Below, one piece after another: positions 1 to 9,097 of a stretch of 64,000 nucleotides of DNA; position 1 is the stretch's first letter; each line of letters opens with the position of its first letter. The position numbers and the translations under genes were made by a program. The DNA comes from Helicobacter sp. (lineage in GTDB: Bacteria; Campylobacterota; Campylobacteria; Campylobacterales; Helicobacteraceae). Where the stretch lies: the NCBI RefSeq assembly GCF_017502485.1, contig NZ_JAFVUX010000011.1:1-64000 (forward strand), given 5' to 3'. The notes under the pieces are model-generated. The model had not been told where the DNA came from and ran no database searches. It saw nothing but the letters and a program-made list of their open reading frames with translations.

Positions 1-1179
1 AACCTTATCCTACACGCCCAAGGAGAAAGCCCCCTAACAAGCTGGAATCCCTACGACCCACACAGCGTGGCAGGATTCTTTGATAGTGAGTATATGTTTG
101 GACTTCAAGGATTTGATATAGTGATTGGTAATCCGCCGTATGGTGCTACCTACCCAGCCGAGCATAAGCTAATATTTAAGAAGCACTACAAATCCGCCCG
201 CACAATCAATGAGAGAGAAGCCAAGCGACTCTACCCAAAAGAGTGGCAAGACAAGCTCCAAGTAGGCTCGCTTAATACTTACAGCCTTTTCATAGAGCAG
301 AGCTACAATCTCTGCGCCACACAAGGCATAGTGAGCCTAATCGTGCCTATGAGTGTAACTGCTAGCGAGTCTATGCAAGGCTTACATAAACTCCTGCTCA
401 ATAACTGCGAGAGCATATGGGTGAGTAGTTATGGCTACCGCCCTAATCAAATCTTCCTAAACGCCGCCACAAATGTATCTATTATCTCTTTTATCAAATC
501 CCACACCAAAGCACGCCACCTTTACACCACGCAAATCAACAAACGCTACAAACACCAAAGCATAGAATCTATCTTGCAAAATCTAGCTTTCACAGACTCA
601 CTGCCCTATATCAAAAGTGGCAGACTCCCTAAAATAAGCTACCAAATAGAAGTAGATATTTTGCGCAAAATGTATAGCCCAGATTCTACTATCGCAAGTG
701 TAATAAGCGAAGCTAAGAGTGCTAAGGCGATTTATTATCGCAGTAGTGGTGGGCTTTACTATAAGCTAATTACATCTTTTGCTACACATTCTAGTAAAGA
801 AGTAGCTTTATTTATAAAGCCCAAATATTCCAAAGCAGTGGGGGCTTTTATGAGTAGCACACTCTTTTATTGGTGGTGGCTTATCAATTCAAATTGGCTT
901 GATAATCGTGGCTATGAAATCTTAGATTTTCCACTACCTTTGGCAAATCTAAGCGATGAGACCTTACACAAGCTAGAATCTATCTATGCAGAATATGAAG
1001 CCGACTTAAAGGCAAATGCCAAGCCTTATCGCTCACTTGGAGAGCTAGCCTACTACGCACGCAAATCAAAGCATATCATTGATAAAATCGATAGATTGAT
1101 ATGCCCTTTATATGGACTAAGCGATGATGAGACAGAGTTTATCATCAACTACGACCTACAATTCCGCACCGATGATTAG
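1..1179 (+). CDS. Type IIG-like restriction-modification enzyme, C-terminal part (cut by window edge)
   Basis: The frame is open from base 1, so this is the 3' part of a longer gene. Near its visible start is an NPPY motif (VIGNPPYGA, bases about 121-147), the catalytic motif IV of gamma-class adenine-N6 methyltransferases. The following text (kinase-like IFKKHYKSA, then a Trp-rich YWWWLINSNW and YEILDFPLP block) resembles the target-recognition and C-terminal portion of Eco57I/type IIG fusions, in which one chain methylates and cuts. A GTG at 67 is only an internal codon. The nuclease and motif I parts would lie upstream. It ends next to a cluster of palindromic repeats. Specificity cannot be read. 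Confidence 0.8.
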   Translation, partial: NLILHAQGESPLTSWNPYDPHSVAGFFDSEYMFGLQGFDIVIGNPPYGATYPAEHKLIFKKHYKSARTINEREAKRLYPKEWQDKLQVGSLNTYSLFIEQSYNLCATQGIVSLIVPMSVTASESMQGLHKLLLNNCESIWVSSYGYRPNQIFLNAATNVSIISFIKSHTKARHLYTTQINKRYKHQSIESILQNLAFTDSLPYIKSGRLPKISYQIEVDILRKMYSPDSTIASVISEAKSAKAIYYRSSGGLYYKLITSFATHSSKEVALFIKPKYSKAVGAFMSSTLFYWWWLINSNWLDNRGYEILDFPLPLANLSDETLHKLESIYAEYEADLKANAKPYRSLGELAYYARKSKHIIDKIDRLICPLYGLSDDETEFIINYDLQFRTDD

Positions 1180-1194
1180 AGCAGATGCTACTAT

Positions 1195-1339
1195 GGATTG
1201 CCACAACTTGCCTTGCAAGTCTCGCAATGACAAAAACTTAGATTCTAGCGACAATGCCATTCTTCCGTCATTGCGAGGCGAAGCCGAAGCAATCCAACCC
1301 CAATCGTCATTGCGAAGCCCTTTAGGGCTGAAGCAATCT
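1195..1339. repeat. Cluster of three palindromic GTCATTGCGAG...GCAATCC repeats
   Basis: Three copies of one element lie downstream of the restriction gene: 1195-1231 in inverse orientation (GGATTGCCAC ... CTCGCAATGAC), 1267-1295 (GTCATTGCGAG ... GAAGCAATCC) and 1306-1339 (GTCATTGCGA ... GAAGCAATCT). Each has conserved ends and a variable inner hairpin; in the third the inner stem is AGCCCT/AGGGCT. The same element recurs at 13006, 44210, 59691 and 60579, where it lies inside protein genes. No credible gene lies in this stretch. Confidence 0.85.
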
Positions 1340-1366
1340 ATAAAGACAAAGCACAAAAAGTAGATT

Positions 1367-1681
1367 CTAGCCGATCGCCTTTAGCCCAATGCTTGTGATG
1401 ATGATTACGCACACGCATAGCAGCTTTAAAAATGAGCGATCTTCTTTGTAAAACACCACCCCGACAATCACGCCCCCAGCCGCACCTATGCCTGTCCATA
1501 TCGCGTACGCCACGCCCATAGAGATCTCTTGCATAGCGACAGATAGACAAGTAAAACTAAGCGCAAAACATCCAATAATCGCTAACAAGTAGAGCTTCTC
1601 CCCATCAACAAAGCGCTTCATCACAATCACGCCAAAGATCTCCATAAGCCCAGCAGCAAGCAGCATTATCCAGTGTATCAT
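1367..1681 (-). CDS. Small multidrug resistance (SMR) exporter subunit B
   Basis: A 104-residue four-helix membrane protein of the EmrE/Gdx superfamily. The invariant membrane glutamate of helix 1 is at residue 14 (AAGLMEIFGV), the position used for proton and substrate coupling in EmrE. A longer frame starts at 1762, but ATG 1681 gives the family length and shares one base with the stop codon of the upstream SMR gene (TGATG). Such adjacent unequal SMR genes usually work as a heterodimer; Campylobacter has a similar pair. The substrate (quaternary amines or guanidinium-like cations) is inferred from family only. Confidence 0.85.
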   Translation of the reverse strand: MIHWIMLLAAGLMEIFGVIVMKRFVDGEKLYLLAIIGCFALSFTCLSVAMQEISMGVAYAIWTGIGAAGGVIVGVVFYKEDRSFLKLLCVCVIIITSIGLKAIG

Positions 1682-2013
1682 CAAGCCCCCTTGTCGCTTG
1701 TGACAAACTTTAGTCCAATAACCGCACACATCAGCACTACGATGAGCGTGATTTTTAGCCAAGAAGCTGGTATGCCAAAGACCACGATCTCCGCTAGCAC
1801 AATCCCAGCCGCACCTATGCCCACAAACACACTATATGCCACGCTAATTTCAATCACCCTAATTGCAAGTAGCATACACACAAAAGAAATGCAAATGCCA
1901 AGACCTGTTAAAGCCTGCAAACCTAGCGTGTCTGCATATTTGAGCCCACTTACCCAAAATATCTCACAAATACCACCAATGATGATAAGAAGCCACGCGA
2001 GATTTTTGCTCAT
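1681..2013 (-). CDS. Small multidrug resistance (SMR) exporter subunit A
   Basis: A 110-residue protein with four hydrophobic helices. Helix 1 has the conserved glutamate at residue 17 in GGICEIFWVSGLK, which resembles the Gdx/SugE type (G-x-x-E-x-x-W...LK). It is the first gene of a two-gene unit; the second SMR gene starts within its stop codon. The promoter region is shared divergently with the DUF1561 gene that begins at 2128. A guanidinium or quaternary ammonium exporter is the likely role, acting as an antiparallel heterodimer in the inner membrane. The paired arrangement is seen; the substrate is inferred. Confidence 0.85.
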   Translation of the reverse strand: MSKNLAWLLIIIGGICEIFWVSGLKYADTLGLQALTGLGICISFVCMLLAIRVIEISVAYSVFVGIGAAGIVLAEIVVFGIPASWLKITLIVVLMCAVIGLKFVTSDKGA

Positions 2014-2059
2014 GCTCTGCCTTTGAGTAGTTTAAAGCTGTGCATTGTAGCATATAGAG

Positions 2060-2065
2060 TATAAT
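2060..2065 (+). promoter_or_regulatory. Sigma70 -10 box before the DUF1561 gene
   Basis: TATAAT lies 63 bases before the ATG at 2128. No convincing -35 box is visible, as is common for Helicobacter sigma80 promoters. An AGGAGA ribosome site follows at about 2119-2124. Confidence 0.6.
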
Positions 2066-2127
2066 GCTTACTCGCGCGGTTACCTAGGCAACACTTAAGG
2101 CTTATCATAAATACTTTAGGAGAAATT

Positions 2128-3984
2128 ATGCTCTCACATCTTCTGCGACCACTCATCTTGCTACTAGCAATTCTTTGTGCCATTGGTGCTAGTGAGAATC
2201 TAGCGCGCAAAGCCCCTGCCCAAAAGCTAGCTGATAAACCCAAAGACAAGGCACTTGCCATAACTATGCAAGGGCAGACGCTCTGCTATATGCCATCACA
2301 TAATAGTATCACTCTAGAGCCTTGCACAACATCCACCCCTCTAGCGCGCTATGATGTCTTCGCGCGTGTAGCGTGGTTCATCAACAATGCGTGGCTATGT
2401 ATGAGCGTGGCAGATAATGAAGTGGATATTGTGCTAGAGCCCTGTGTGCTTAATGATACTAAACAGAGATTTATGCTAAGGGATAATGTATTCTACACAC
2501 AGGATAAATCCCTACAAGTATCCACAAAAGGCAAGACTTTAACCCTAGCCACAAAAGGCACGATCCCACACGCGCTAGATTCTAGTATGCAGGAGTGGGC
2601 AAGCACCCTTGCTACACCTGCTGGGCTTAATAGCTCCACCTTTATAGGCTGGAGCTTTGTTACTCCTAGTGGGTTTGATATGTATTATCTAGCAAATACT
2701 GCTTCTATCAAAGATAGCCCAAGAGATTTCATCTACAACCCAGAAACCAAGCAGCTAGCTCTATTTGACACACACACCCTAAAGCCCACTTGTCTAACTT
2801 CTACACAAACAAGCAAGCAAGAGTGGAACTGGGTAACATACAAAGAATGTGTCGAAGGGCAAAAACCTCAGCAGTGGGAGATATTTCTCTTTGGGGAGAA
2901 TAATCAAGCAATGCTAAAAGACTATCTTGGCAACTTTTTGCGCGTAACCAAATACGGACCTAATTGGGGAGTGCCCTACACTGCTACAAGTGCCTACATC
3001 GCTAAAGATACCTACAATACACCTACTTCTTTTTTCCATTTTGATAATGCTATGCAAGATTGGCAGAGATTTGTAGAAGCAAACATTAGCAAAGAGCTAC
3101 CAAGCTGTCCAGCCCCCGGCAGCAGTGCGCGCCCTAGTCTTAAAGCCCAGCCACTACCTAGCCACTTTGCTCTAAATGACGCGTGGAAAAGGCGATTATG
3201 GCAGATCGCTACTAGCACGGATGGCGTGCCACTACGCGCAGGAGACTGCGGAGTGTGCCTGCTACATAGCTATCAAATAGTTGCAGAGCTTATCACCTAC
3301 ACTCAAGCACCACTAGAATCTGGGGGCTATTTCTTTGACACACAAGCAGGGGCAAATCCTTTCCCATCCTTTCGCACGCGCTACCCATTGCTAGCAAGCC
3401 AGCTAGAATCCTACACAACGGCAAATGCCCCCAGCACACTATCTTGGGCAGATGCTGTAACATATGCAACACAAGTGTATCGATCTATCGCTCTAAGTAT
3501 GTTCCCGGGGTATTTTTGGGTAATGCAAGAATATGCAAGAAGTCAAGCTGAAATGCTAGATATTCTACACGGGTTTTTTAATGCGCCCGCTGGGAGTGTG
3601 TGGATCATTAATGTATATATGCGCGATGCGCAAGGTAGAGCAAACGGACATGCGATCCCTGTGGTGAGACTAGAGCAAGGGGTGCTATTTATCCCCACAA
3701 ATATTATAGGAGGGATTAGCTATGAAGCTTTTAGTAGGCTACTCTCAAACAATCTTATGGCTACAACTTTGCAAGAAGCAATCAACGCTCTAACTGCACA
3801 AGGCATTGCCAATATCTATATGTTTGTAGCACTGCGCCTAAGAGAGCCTTATGGGAATCCTTTAAACACAGAGGTTTCAAGCAATAATTGTAGTGGTGAT
3901 GGAGATGGGCGTAGAGGAAGTGGGCTACTCCCCCTCTCTCAAGCAATCAACCAATGTGCAAGTGGCAGATGCCTAATCCAATGA
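2128..3984 (+). CDS. Secreted DUF1561 / virulence-modifying-like protein A (lectin-like repeats plus possible cysteine-enzyme domain)
   Basis: 618 residues. An N-terminal signal peptide (hydrophobic LILLLAILCAIGAS) directs export. Residues about 50-330 hold Cys/Trp-rich, ricin-B-like repeats (LCYMPSH, WLCMSV, QQWEIF, WGVPY). From about 345 comes the conserved C-terminal region: C374-G-V-C377 at a helix start (DCGVCLLHSYQ), SGGYFFDT, then H508 in NGHAIPVVRL and N525 in FIPTN, and a tail NCSGDGDGRRG ... CASGRC. I recognise this as Pfam DUF1561 (PF07598), the family of Leptospira virulence-modifying proteins that carry lectin repeats and are reported cytotoxic. The Cys-His-Asn triad is my inference. 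A paralogue lies at 51697-53709 with matching spacing. It is monocistronic with its own -10 box. Family recognition is from memory. Confidence 0.7.
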   Translation: MLSHLLRPLILLLAILCAIGASENLARKAPAQKLADKPKDKALAITMQGQTLCYMPSHNSITLEPCTTSTPLARYDVFARVAWFINNAWLCMSVADNEVDIVLEPCVLNDTKQRFMLRDNVFYTQDKSLQVSTKGKTLTLATKGTIPHALDSSMQEWASTLATPAGLNSSTFIGWSFVTPSGFDMYYLANTASIKDSPRDFIYNPETKQLALFDTHTLKPTCLTSTQTSKQEWNWVTYKECVEGQKPQQWEIFLFGENNQAMLKDYLGNFLRVTKYGPNWGVPYTATSAYIAKDTYNTPTSFFHFDNAMQDWQRFVEANISKELPSCPAPGSSARPSLKAQPLPSHFALNDAWKRRLWQIATSTDGVPLRAGDCGVCLLHSYQIVAELITYTQAPLESGGYFFDTQAGANPFPSFRTRYPLLASQLESYTTANAPSTLSWADAVTYATQVYRSIALSMFPGYFWVMQEYARSQAEMLDILHGFFNAPAGSVWIINVYMRDAQGRANGHAIPVVRLEQGVLFIPTNIIGGISYEAFSRLLSNNLMATTLQEAINALTAQGIANIYMFVALRLREPYGNPLNTEVSSNNCSGDGDGRRGSGLLPLSQAINQCASGRCLIQ

Positions 3985-4048
3985 GACCAGCCCCAGAGCC
4001 AATCGCACACACACACTAGTCAGGCTATGCTTTTAGATTCAAAAAAAT

Positions 4049-4816
4049 CTAGTCTTTAAATAGTGCGCTACCAATGCGCACTATAGTTGCCCCCTGCCCA
4101 ATGGCGTGCATAAAATCCCCGCTCATACCCATAGATAAAATCTTCACATCACTATATGAGGCACAAAGCGTGTCATATAGGGCTTTTGTCCTAGCAAAGC
4201 TCTCTACTACCACACCTATATCTTGCGTATGTGCGCCTATGGTCATTAGCCCTTGTAAGCGCAAATGTGAAGTATGCGCACAGATATGCGCAAAGGCGTC
4301 GCAAGTAGATTCTAGGGAGAATCCGTGCTTACTAGGCTCACTTGCAGCATTTACTTGCAAAAGAGCTGGCTGGATTCTACCTTGGGCTTTGCACTTTTCA
4401 TCAAGACTTAGAGCAAGCTCTATGGAGTCGATAGAGTGGATTAGCGCGGGGCTTAAAGCTAGGAGTTGGTTGATTTTGTTACGCTGGAGCGTACCGATGA
4501 AATGCCACTCAATAGGCTTTAGATCTACTTGATTTGGTGCTAGATTCTCCATTATGGCAAGCTCGCCTGCCTTTTGGCGTAAATCTTGCACCCTATTTTC
4601 ACCAAAAACACACTGCCCAGCCCAGTAGAGCGCGCGGATAGATTCTAGGTCTTGATACTTGCTTGCTGCCACAAGGGTAACCTTATGTCCTGTAACACCC
4701 GCTTTAGCTTGGTATTGCTCTGTGGCGACTTTGATTTGCTGTGTAATAAAAGAGAGGTTGCTAGCTATACGCGCTTGTCTATTTCTTTCTTGTATATTTT
4801 GTGCGTGTTTATCCAT
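4049..4816 (-). CDS. yggS: YggS/PROSC-family pyridoxal-phosphate homeostasis protein
   Basis: 255 residues from ATG 4816, whose start overlaps the last 8 bases of fabH. The longer frame to 4969 is fabH shadow. Family marks are [10 protein letters not shown] with the PLP-binding lysine, [20 protein letters not shown], and the C-terminal [19 protein letters not shown], all typical of the single-domain alanine-racemase-fold YggS family. The protein binds PLP and buffers its level in the cytoplasm; it is not thought to be an enzyme. It is the last gene of the plsX-fabH-yggS run, presumably translationally coupled. Confidence 0.92.
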   Translation of the reverse strand: MDKHAQNIQERNRQARIASNLSFITQQIKVATEQYQAKAGVTGHKVTLVAASKYQDLESIRALYWAGQCVFGENRVQDLRQKAGELAIMENLAPNQVDLKPIEWHFIGTLQRNKINQLLALSPALIHSIDSIELALSLDEKCKAQGRIQPALLQVNAASEPSKHGFSLESTCDAFAHICAHTSHLRLQGLMTIGAHTQDIGVVVESFARTKALYDTLCASYSDVKILSMGMSGDFMHAIGQGATIVRIGSALFKD

Positions 4817-5789
4817 TGTAGGATGTGCCGCCAAAATATGCAAGCGCAGACCCCCAAGTAAAGCCCCCGCCAAAGGCATCAAGCAGCATAAGATCGCCCC
4901 TTTTAAGTCGCTTGGTTTTATAAGCTTCATCAATAGCCATAGGAATACTAGCAGCAGAAGTGTTACCATACTTTTGCACGGTTACAATCACTTGCTCATC
5001 GCGCAAGCCAAGCTGCTCACCTACCGCAGAGATGATGCGCAAGTTTGCCTGATGAGGGATAAATAGATCAATAGCAGTGGGGGAAATATGATTGCGCTCT
5101 AAAATATGGATTACATCGGCAGTGAGCGTGCGCACCGCGTGCTTGAAGACTTCGCTACCTTTCATTTGCAGCTTGCCTCCACTGCCATCGCTAGATTTTT
5201 GAGGGGTCATTAGCAAATCGCTATGCGCGCCATTTGCACCGATATGGACATCAAGTATAGACTCTGATCTATCTTGTGTGCGTGAGATGATCGCCGCTCC
5301 AGCCCCATCGCCAAAGAGCACGCAAGTGCCTCTATCGCTAAAATCTAGGACATTGCTAACCTTTTCTGCCCCTACGATAAGAATAGTGCTATATGCGCCT
5401 GATTCTATAAAGCTCTTTGCCACGGAGAGCAAATAGACAAACCCCGTGCAAGCAGCCGTTATATCAAAAGCTGGGACATCAGCGATACCAAGTTTAGCAC
5501 TAATCAAGCAAGCATTGCTAGGCATAGCCATAAAATCTGGACTAAGAGTCGCGCAAATCACTAAATCTATGTCTTTTGTGCTAAGTCCAGCACGCTCAAT
5601 AGCTAAAGCTGCTGCTTTTGCACCTAAATCACTGCTACCTTCATCATCTTGCGCAAAGTAGCGAGACTTAATCCCTGTGCGCTTAGTGATCCACTCATCG
5701 CTTGTATCAAGTGTGCTTTCAAACTCTGCATTTGGGACGCAACGCTTGGGCACAAATGACGCGATAGAGCGCATAGCAGCATAATACAT
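4809..5789 (-). CDS. fabH: Beta-ketoacyl-ACP synthase III
   Basis: 326 residues. It condenses acetyl-CoA with malonyl-ACP to start type II fatty acid synthesis. The catalytic Cys114 is in DITAACTGF, the His in [10 protein letters not shown] and the Asn in [10 protein letters not shown], giving the full Cys-His-Asn triad. The [17 protein letters not shown]-terminal signature is present. I chose ATG 5789 because an AAAGGGG ribosome site sits 5 bases upstream; a GTG at 5795 overlapping the plsX stop is the alternative. It follows plsX directly and overlaps yggS. Confidence 0.95.
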   Translation of the reverse strand: MYYAAMRSIASFVPKRCVPNAEFESTLDTSDEWITKRTGIKSRYFAQDDEGSSDLGAKAAALAIERAGLSTKDIDLVICATLSPDFMAMPSNACLISAKLGIADVPAFDITAACTGFVYLLSVAKSFIESGAYSTILIVGAEKVSNVLDFSDRGTCVLFGDGAGAAIISRTQDRSESILDVHIGANGAHSDLLMTPQKSSDGSGGKLQMKGSEVFKHAVRTLTADVIHILERNHISPTAIDLFIPHQANLRIISAVGEQLGLRDEQVIVTVQKYGNTSAASIPMAIDEAYKTKRLKRGDLMLLDAFGGGFTWGSALAYFGGTSYNG

Positions 5790-5791
5790 AC

Positions 5792-6802
5792 TCACCCCTT
5801 TGTGCTAGAAAAAGCTTGAGCGATACGCTCGCACACCTTAGCTTCACAGGCTCGAAGTGCTTGATATACGGCGTTTTCTATGGCGCGAGCATTGGACTTG
5901 CCGTGGCTAATGATTACTACTTGTTTAACGCCGAGCAACGGCGCGCCACCGTATTCGGCATAATCGACCTTTTTCTTAAGGCTGGCAAACGCACCCTTAA
6001 GTAGCAGTCCACCTAGCATACGCAAGGGACACGACTTGATCTCTTGTTTTAAAATCTGGCTAATAGAGCTTGAGACCCCTTCACTTGCTTTTAAGACAAG
6101 ATTCCCGCTAAAGCCATCACACACAATAACATCGACACTACCATTGAAAATATCATTGCCCTCTACATTACCCTTGAAAAATGGATAGCCCTTTAGCAGA
6201 GCAAAGGCGGCTTTCGTCAGCTCATTGCCTTTAGATTCTTCCTCGCCATTTGCCAACAGCCCTACACGGATAGAGTCTTTCTCATAGCCCATCACACTAC
6301 GCGCGTATTCATAGCCCATTATCGCAAACTCTACTAAGTATTCTGGTTTGCAGTCGGTGTTTGCTCCAGCATCTAGGATCACACTAGGCTTATCTGTGAT
6401 AGTTGGCATAAGCGTGCAAATAGCAGGGCGAGAGACTCCATCAATCCTGCCAAGTCGCAAAGTCGCTAGACTCATAGTCGAGCCGCTATGCCCGGGCGAC
6501 ACAAGCGCATCCGCCTTGCCCTCTCGCACAAGATCTGTAGCGATATAGATTGATGAATCCTTACGTTTTAAGGCATCCGTGGCACTCTCTTCCATACGGA
6601 TATAATCGCTACAATGCACCACTTCCACGCGCTCATTTTCCCCATACGCGACCCCACTTTGTGCAAGCACCGAGACAATCTCTTTCTCATCACCTACAAG
6701 CAACACCTTGCACTCGCGCGCTTTAGCTGCCACGATAGCACCTTGCACAATGGGCATAACTCCGTGATCAGCACCCATCACATCAACAGCTATCTTCCAC
6801 AT
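5792..6802 (-). CDS. plsX: Phosphate acyltransferase PlsX
   Basis: 336 residues. It makes acyl-phosphate from acyl-ACP, the first step toward phosphatidic acid with PlsY. Family marks are [11 protein letters not shown] at the N terminus, [55 protein letters not shown] and [13 protein letters not shown] 6802 is preferred over GTG 6808 because AAGGAG lies 5 bases before it. The gene sits between rpmF and fabH, the common plsX context. Confidence 0.95.
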   Translation of the reverse strand: MWKIAVDVMGADHGVMPIVQGAIVAAKARECKVLLVGDEKEIVSVLAQSGVAYGENERVEVVHCSDYIRMEESATDALKRKDSSIYIATDLVREGKADALVSPGHSGSTMSLATLRLGRIDGVSRPAICTLMPTITDKPSVILDAGANTDCKPEYLVEFAIMGYEYARSVMGYEKDSIRVGLLANGEEESKGNELTKAAFALLKGYPFFKGNVEGNDIFNGSVDVIVCDGFSGNLVLKASEGVSSSISQILKQEIKSCPLRMLGGLLLKGAFASLKKKVDYAEYGGAPLLGVKQVVIISHGKSNARAIENAVYQALRACEAKVCERIAQAFSSTKG

Positions 6803-6840
6803 ATCCACTCCTTAGCCTTCGCGCTCACTCGCTTCACGAG

Positions 6841-6990
6841 TTATTTGTATGAGCCACTAAATTTGTTGATATGGTGTGGGAGCTTCCAGCTACCATCTTT
6901 GTCTTTGATAGGTTTTACTAGTGCTACTTTGTAGTGAGTCCTACGCTTTGCCGCTCTTGTTTTACTTACTCGTCTTTTTGGGACTGCCAT
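6841..6990 (-). CDS. rpmF: 50S ribosomal protein L32
   Basis: A 49-residue protein read from ATG 6990 to TAA 6841-6843. It begins [20 protein letters not shown] and ends [11 protein letters not shown], the classic L32 sequence. An AAGGAG ribosome site lies 6 bases upstream. It is preceded by the DUF177 gene with one base between them and followed by plsX, the usual order. The Cys zinc ligands found in some L32 versions are absent, so this is the zinc-free (C-minus) form. Confidence 0.96.
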   Translation of the reverse strand: MAVPKRRVSKTRAAKRRTHYKVALVKPIKDKDGSWKLPHHINKFSGSYK

Positions 6991-6991
6991 A

Positions 6992-7342
6992 CTAATCTCC
7001 TTTACTATGATAATCAAGTCTAATAGATTCTATCTCGCTTTGTAAGATAGAATCTAAGTCGATAAAGCCATCAAAGCACTCGATCACATCAAATACCTCA
7101 AAGCGTTGGCTTTGTGTATCCCAGAGTCCATCTGCAATATACAAAACCAACTCTTCATCAATGTTTTGCAAGAATTCTTCCCCACTCCTATCACATATAA
7201 GCGCAATCTCTCCTGCTAGATTTGCATTGATACAAAATAGCCCACGATCTTTGGCAAAAATCTCACCCTTAAAGCACAATCCTTGAGAGTGTAACTCAAA
7301 CGCCTTTGGTGCTGAAGAGATCTTCCTAGCTTGTATGCGCAT
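6992..7342 (-). CDS. DUF177/YceD-like protein upstream of rpmF
   Basis: 116 residues from ATG 7342 (a TTG at 7351 is possible; neither has a strong ribosome site). The acidic C-terminal half with [11 protein letters not shown] and [23 protein letters not shown] matches the general DUF177 pattern, and position directly upstream of rpmF supports it: in H. pylori the equivalent gene lies between ndk and rpmF. In other bacteria DUF177 proteins are linked to 23S rRNA or ribosome assembly. Family assignment rests mainly on context. Confidence 0.75.
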   Translation of the reverse strand: MRIQARKISSAPKAFELHSQGLCFKGEIFAKDRGLFCINANLAGEIALICDRSGEEFLQNIDEELVLYIADGLWDTQSQRFEVFDVIECFDGFIDLDSILQSEIESIRLDYHSKGD

Positions 7343-7363
7343 AGCAAGCAATGCCGCTAGATT

Positions 7364-7780
7364 CTAGCAAATCTCTTTAGTAGCGAAAAAGAAAGCAATT
7401 TCATTGCGCGCATTTTCTGAGCTATCGCTTCCATGCACAGCATTTGCATCAATGCTTTGTGCAAAGTCTGCGCGGATTGTGCCGGGCTTGGCTTCCTTGG
7501 GGTTTGTAGCGCCCATTAAATCGCGATTTTTAGCTATGGCATTATCTCCTTCTAGCACCATCACAACTACCGGACCACTTACCATAAACTCGACAAGATC
7601 GTTGAAAAACGGTCTGTCTTTGTGAATCGCGTAGAACACTTCTGCATCACATCTAGAGAGCTGGAGCTTTTTCATCGCAGCAATTCTTAGCCCATTACTC
7701 TCAAAGCGATCAATGATCTTGCCGATCACTCCCTTCTGCACGGCATCTGGCTTGATGATAGAAAGAGTCCTTTCTGCCAT
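7364..7780 (-). CDS. ndk: Nucleoside diphosphate kinase
   Basis: 138 residues, the normal NDK length. It transfers phosphate from ATP to nucleoside diphosphates through a phospho-histidine. The active His116 is in [12 protein letters not shown]; the N-terminal [15 protein letters not shown] and [15 protein letters not shown] nucleotide-binding signatures are intact. The start has a good ribosome site (AAAGGAG before ATG 7780). It is the first gene of the minus-strand block running to yggS. Confidence 0.97.
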   Translation of the reverse strand: MAERTLSIIKPDAVQKGVIGKIIDRFESNGLRIAAMKKLQLSRCDAEVFYAIHKDRPFFNDLVEFMVSGPVVVMVLEGDNAIAKNRDLMGATNPKEAKPGTIRADFAQSIDANAVHGSDSSENARNEIAFFFATKEIC

Positions 7781-8233
7781 AGAGTCTCCTTTGTGATTAA
7801 GTTTTGGCTAAAGTAAATTTGTGATTATAAGCCCCTAATGCTTAAATAACAATTACGCTAGGCATACAAGTTCTTGCGCACTCTTATAACTACTCTGCTA
7901 GATTGACAATGTTACAAAAAGTATCAAATGCTTGCTTGCAAACAACACTTTACATCGGATTTTAAGCTATTTTTTTGATTGCATTGAATCGCATTTTAAT
8001 TCAACCTAACAAGAGCAGTAATATGGGTTTTATCCATTGACCTTTCTGGTGCAATTCTTCTCGCTTCAAGGAGCATAATAGAATCTTAGGCTTTGCGCGC
8101 TAGATTCTAGCGTATATTTGGATATACTCCCTAAACACACGCATTGCTTATAAGGCATAAGTATTTACACCAGACAAAAGCTGATATCTCGCTGCATGAC
8201 TAGCACTACAAATGCTAGTCGTTAGCTTTGCGC
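7781..8233. other. Intergenic region between ndk and kdsB
   Basis: About 450 bases between divergently transcribed ndk and kdsB. It is AT-rich with no gene of normal length. On the minus strand an unsupported 26-codon frame begins near 8076 (MLLEARRIAPERS...). Two TAGAATC/GATTCTA motifs occur near 8080-8110. It should hold the ndk promoter. No RNA gene was recognised. Confidence 0.5.
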
Positions 8234-8239
8234 TATAAT
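8234..8239 (+). promoter_or_regulatory. -10 box of kdsB
   Basis: TATAAT in the context GCGCTATAATGCCC, 54 bases before the kdsB ATG. No clear -35. Confidence 0.65.
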
Positions 8240-8293
8240 GCCCATCTCTGCAAAGCCTAGATTACAGATGACCTTGACACTAAGGAGTGCTTG

Positions 8294-9028
8294 ATGATCA
8301 TTATCCCTGCTAGACTTGATTCTACGAGATTTCCGCGCAAGATTTTGGCAGATATTTTTGGGCTGCCTATGGTAATAGCAAGCGCGAAAAACGCCGCCAA
8401 AGTCGATGAAGTGTGCGTAGCGTGCGATGATACAAGCGTACTAGAACTATGTCAGAGTCATAAAATCCGCGCCCTGCTCACCAGCAAAGATCATCAAAGT
8501 GGTACAGATCGCTGCTATGAAGCAGCCAAGAAGTTAGGACTTGCTAGCAGTGAAATCATCATCAATGTCCAAGCTGATGAGCCGTTTTTAGAGCCAGAGG
8601 TTTTGCAAGCATTGCACAACACAATGCAGCAAGGCGCGTTTATGGCAAGCTGCGCGAAGCATATCACCCAGACCCAAGCACTTGATCCAAACGCGGTTAA
8701 AGTAGTAGTGGATTCTAGTATGAATGCGCTATATTTCTCGCGCTCCATTATTCCCTATGATCGCGATGCTACCAAGCTAGAATCTAGCGCGCAGTATTTG
8801 GGGCATTTGGGCGTGTATGGGTATAGTATGGAGAGTCTTAAGGAGTTTTGCGCCCTACCACAATCCAAAGAACACTCCCCCCTAGAGCACACAGAGAAGC
8901 TGGAGCAGCTACGCGCGCTCTATTATGGCAAGCGCATTACTATGGTGCTTGTTAGCACACAAAGCATAGGGATCGATACGCCAGAGGACTTAGCAAGGGC
9001 ATTGCAGTACTTTGGAGAATCTAGCTAG
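8294..9028 (+). CDS. kdsB: 3-deoxy-manno-octulosonate cytidylyltransferase (CMP-KDO synthetase)
   Basis: 244 residues. It activates KDO with CTP for the lipopolysaccharide inner core. Marks: MIIIPARLDSTRFPRK (CTP-binding loop), TSKDHQSGTDRCYEA, IINVQADEPFLEP, YFSRSIIPYDR, GVYGYSMESL and LEHTEKLEQLRALYYG. ATG 8294 is 6 bases after AAGGAG; a TTG at 8291 is too close. The next genes (lipoprotein, Dsb-like, UPF0323) follow the order I recall from H. pylori with one extra lipoprotein. Its stop codon lies in an 18-base palindrome. Confidence 0.96.
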   Translation: MIIIPARLDSTRFPRKILADIFGLPMVIASAKNAAKVDEVCVACDDTSVLELCQSHKIRALLTSKDHQSGTDRCYEAAKKLGLASSEIIINVQADEPFLEPEVLQALHNTMQQGAFMASCAKHITQTQALDPNAVKVVVDSSMNALYFSRSIIPYDRDATKLESSAQYLGHLGVYGYSMESLKEFCALPQSKEHSPLEHTEKLEQLRALYYGKRITMVLVSTQSIGIDTPEDLARALQYFGESS

Positions 9029-9033
9029 ATTCT
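9016..9033. repeat. Perfect 18-base palindrome across the kdsB stop codon
   Basis: AGAATCTAGCTAGATTCT reads the same on both strands and contains the last codons (Glu-Ser-Ser-stop) of kdsB. It consists of two inverted copies of the TAGAATC/GATTCTA motif that is dispersed through the window. The hemD end at 22908-22929 has the same construction. It could act as a terminator, though no T-run follows. Confidence 0.8.
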
Positions 9034-9097
9034 AGGAACACTATTTGCTGGTGAAGCTTGTGTAAACCGAGGCTTTAGAAACATTAAGGACATAATT

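Noticed and set aside
1156-1356. Overlapping short frames over the repeat cluster (both strands)
   Set aside because: They are translations of palindromic repeats and start within the restriction gene; no ribosome sites.
2010-2261. Minus-strand 83-codon frame
   Set aside because: Overlaps the DUF1561 signal peptide and promoter; no ribosome site or similarity.
4817-4969. N-terminal extension of yggS with hydrophobic residues
   Set aside because: It is antisense-frame shadow inside fabH; YggS family starts at the ATG 4816.
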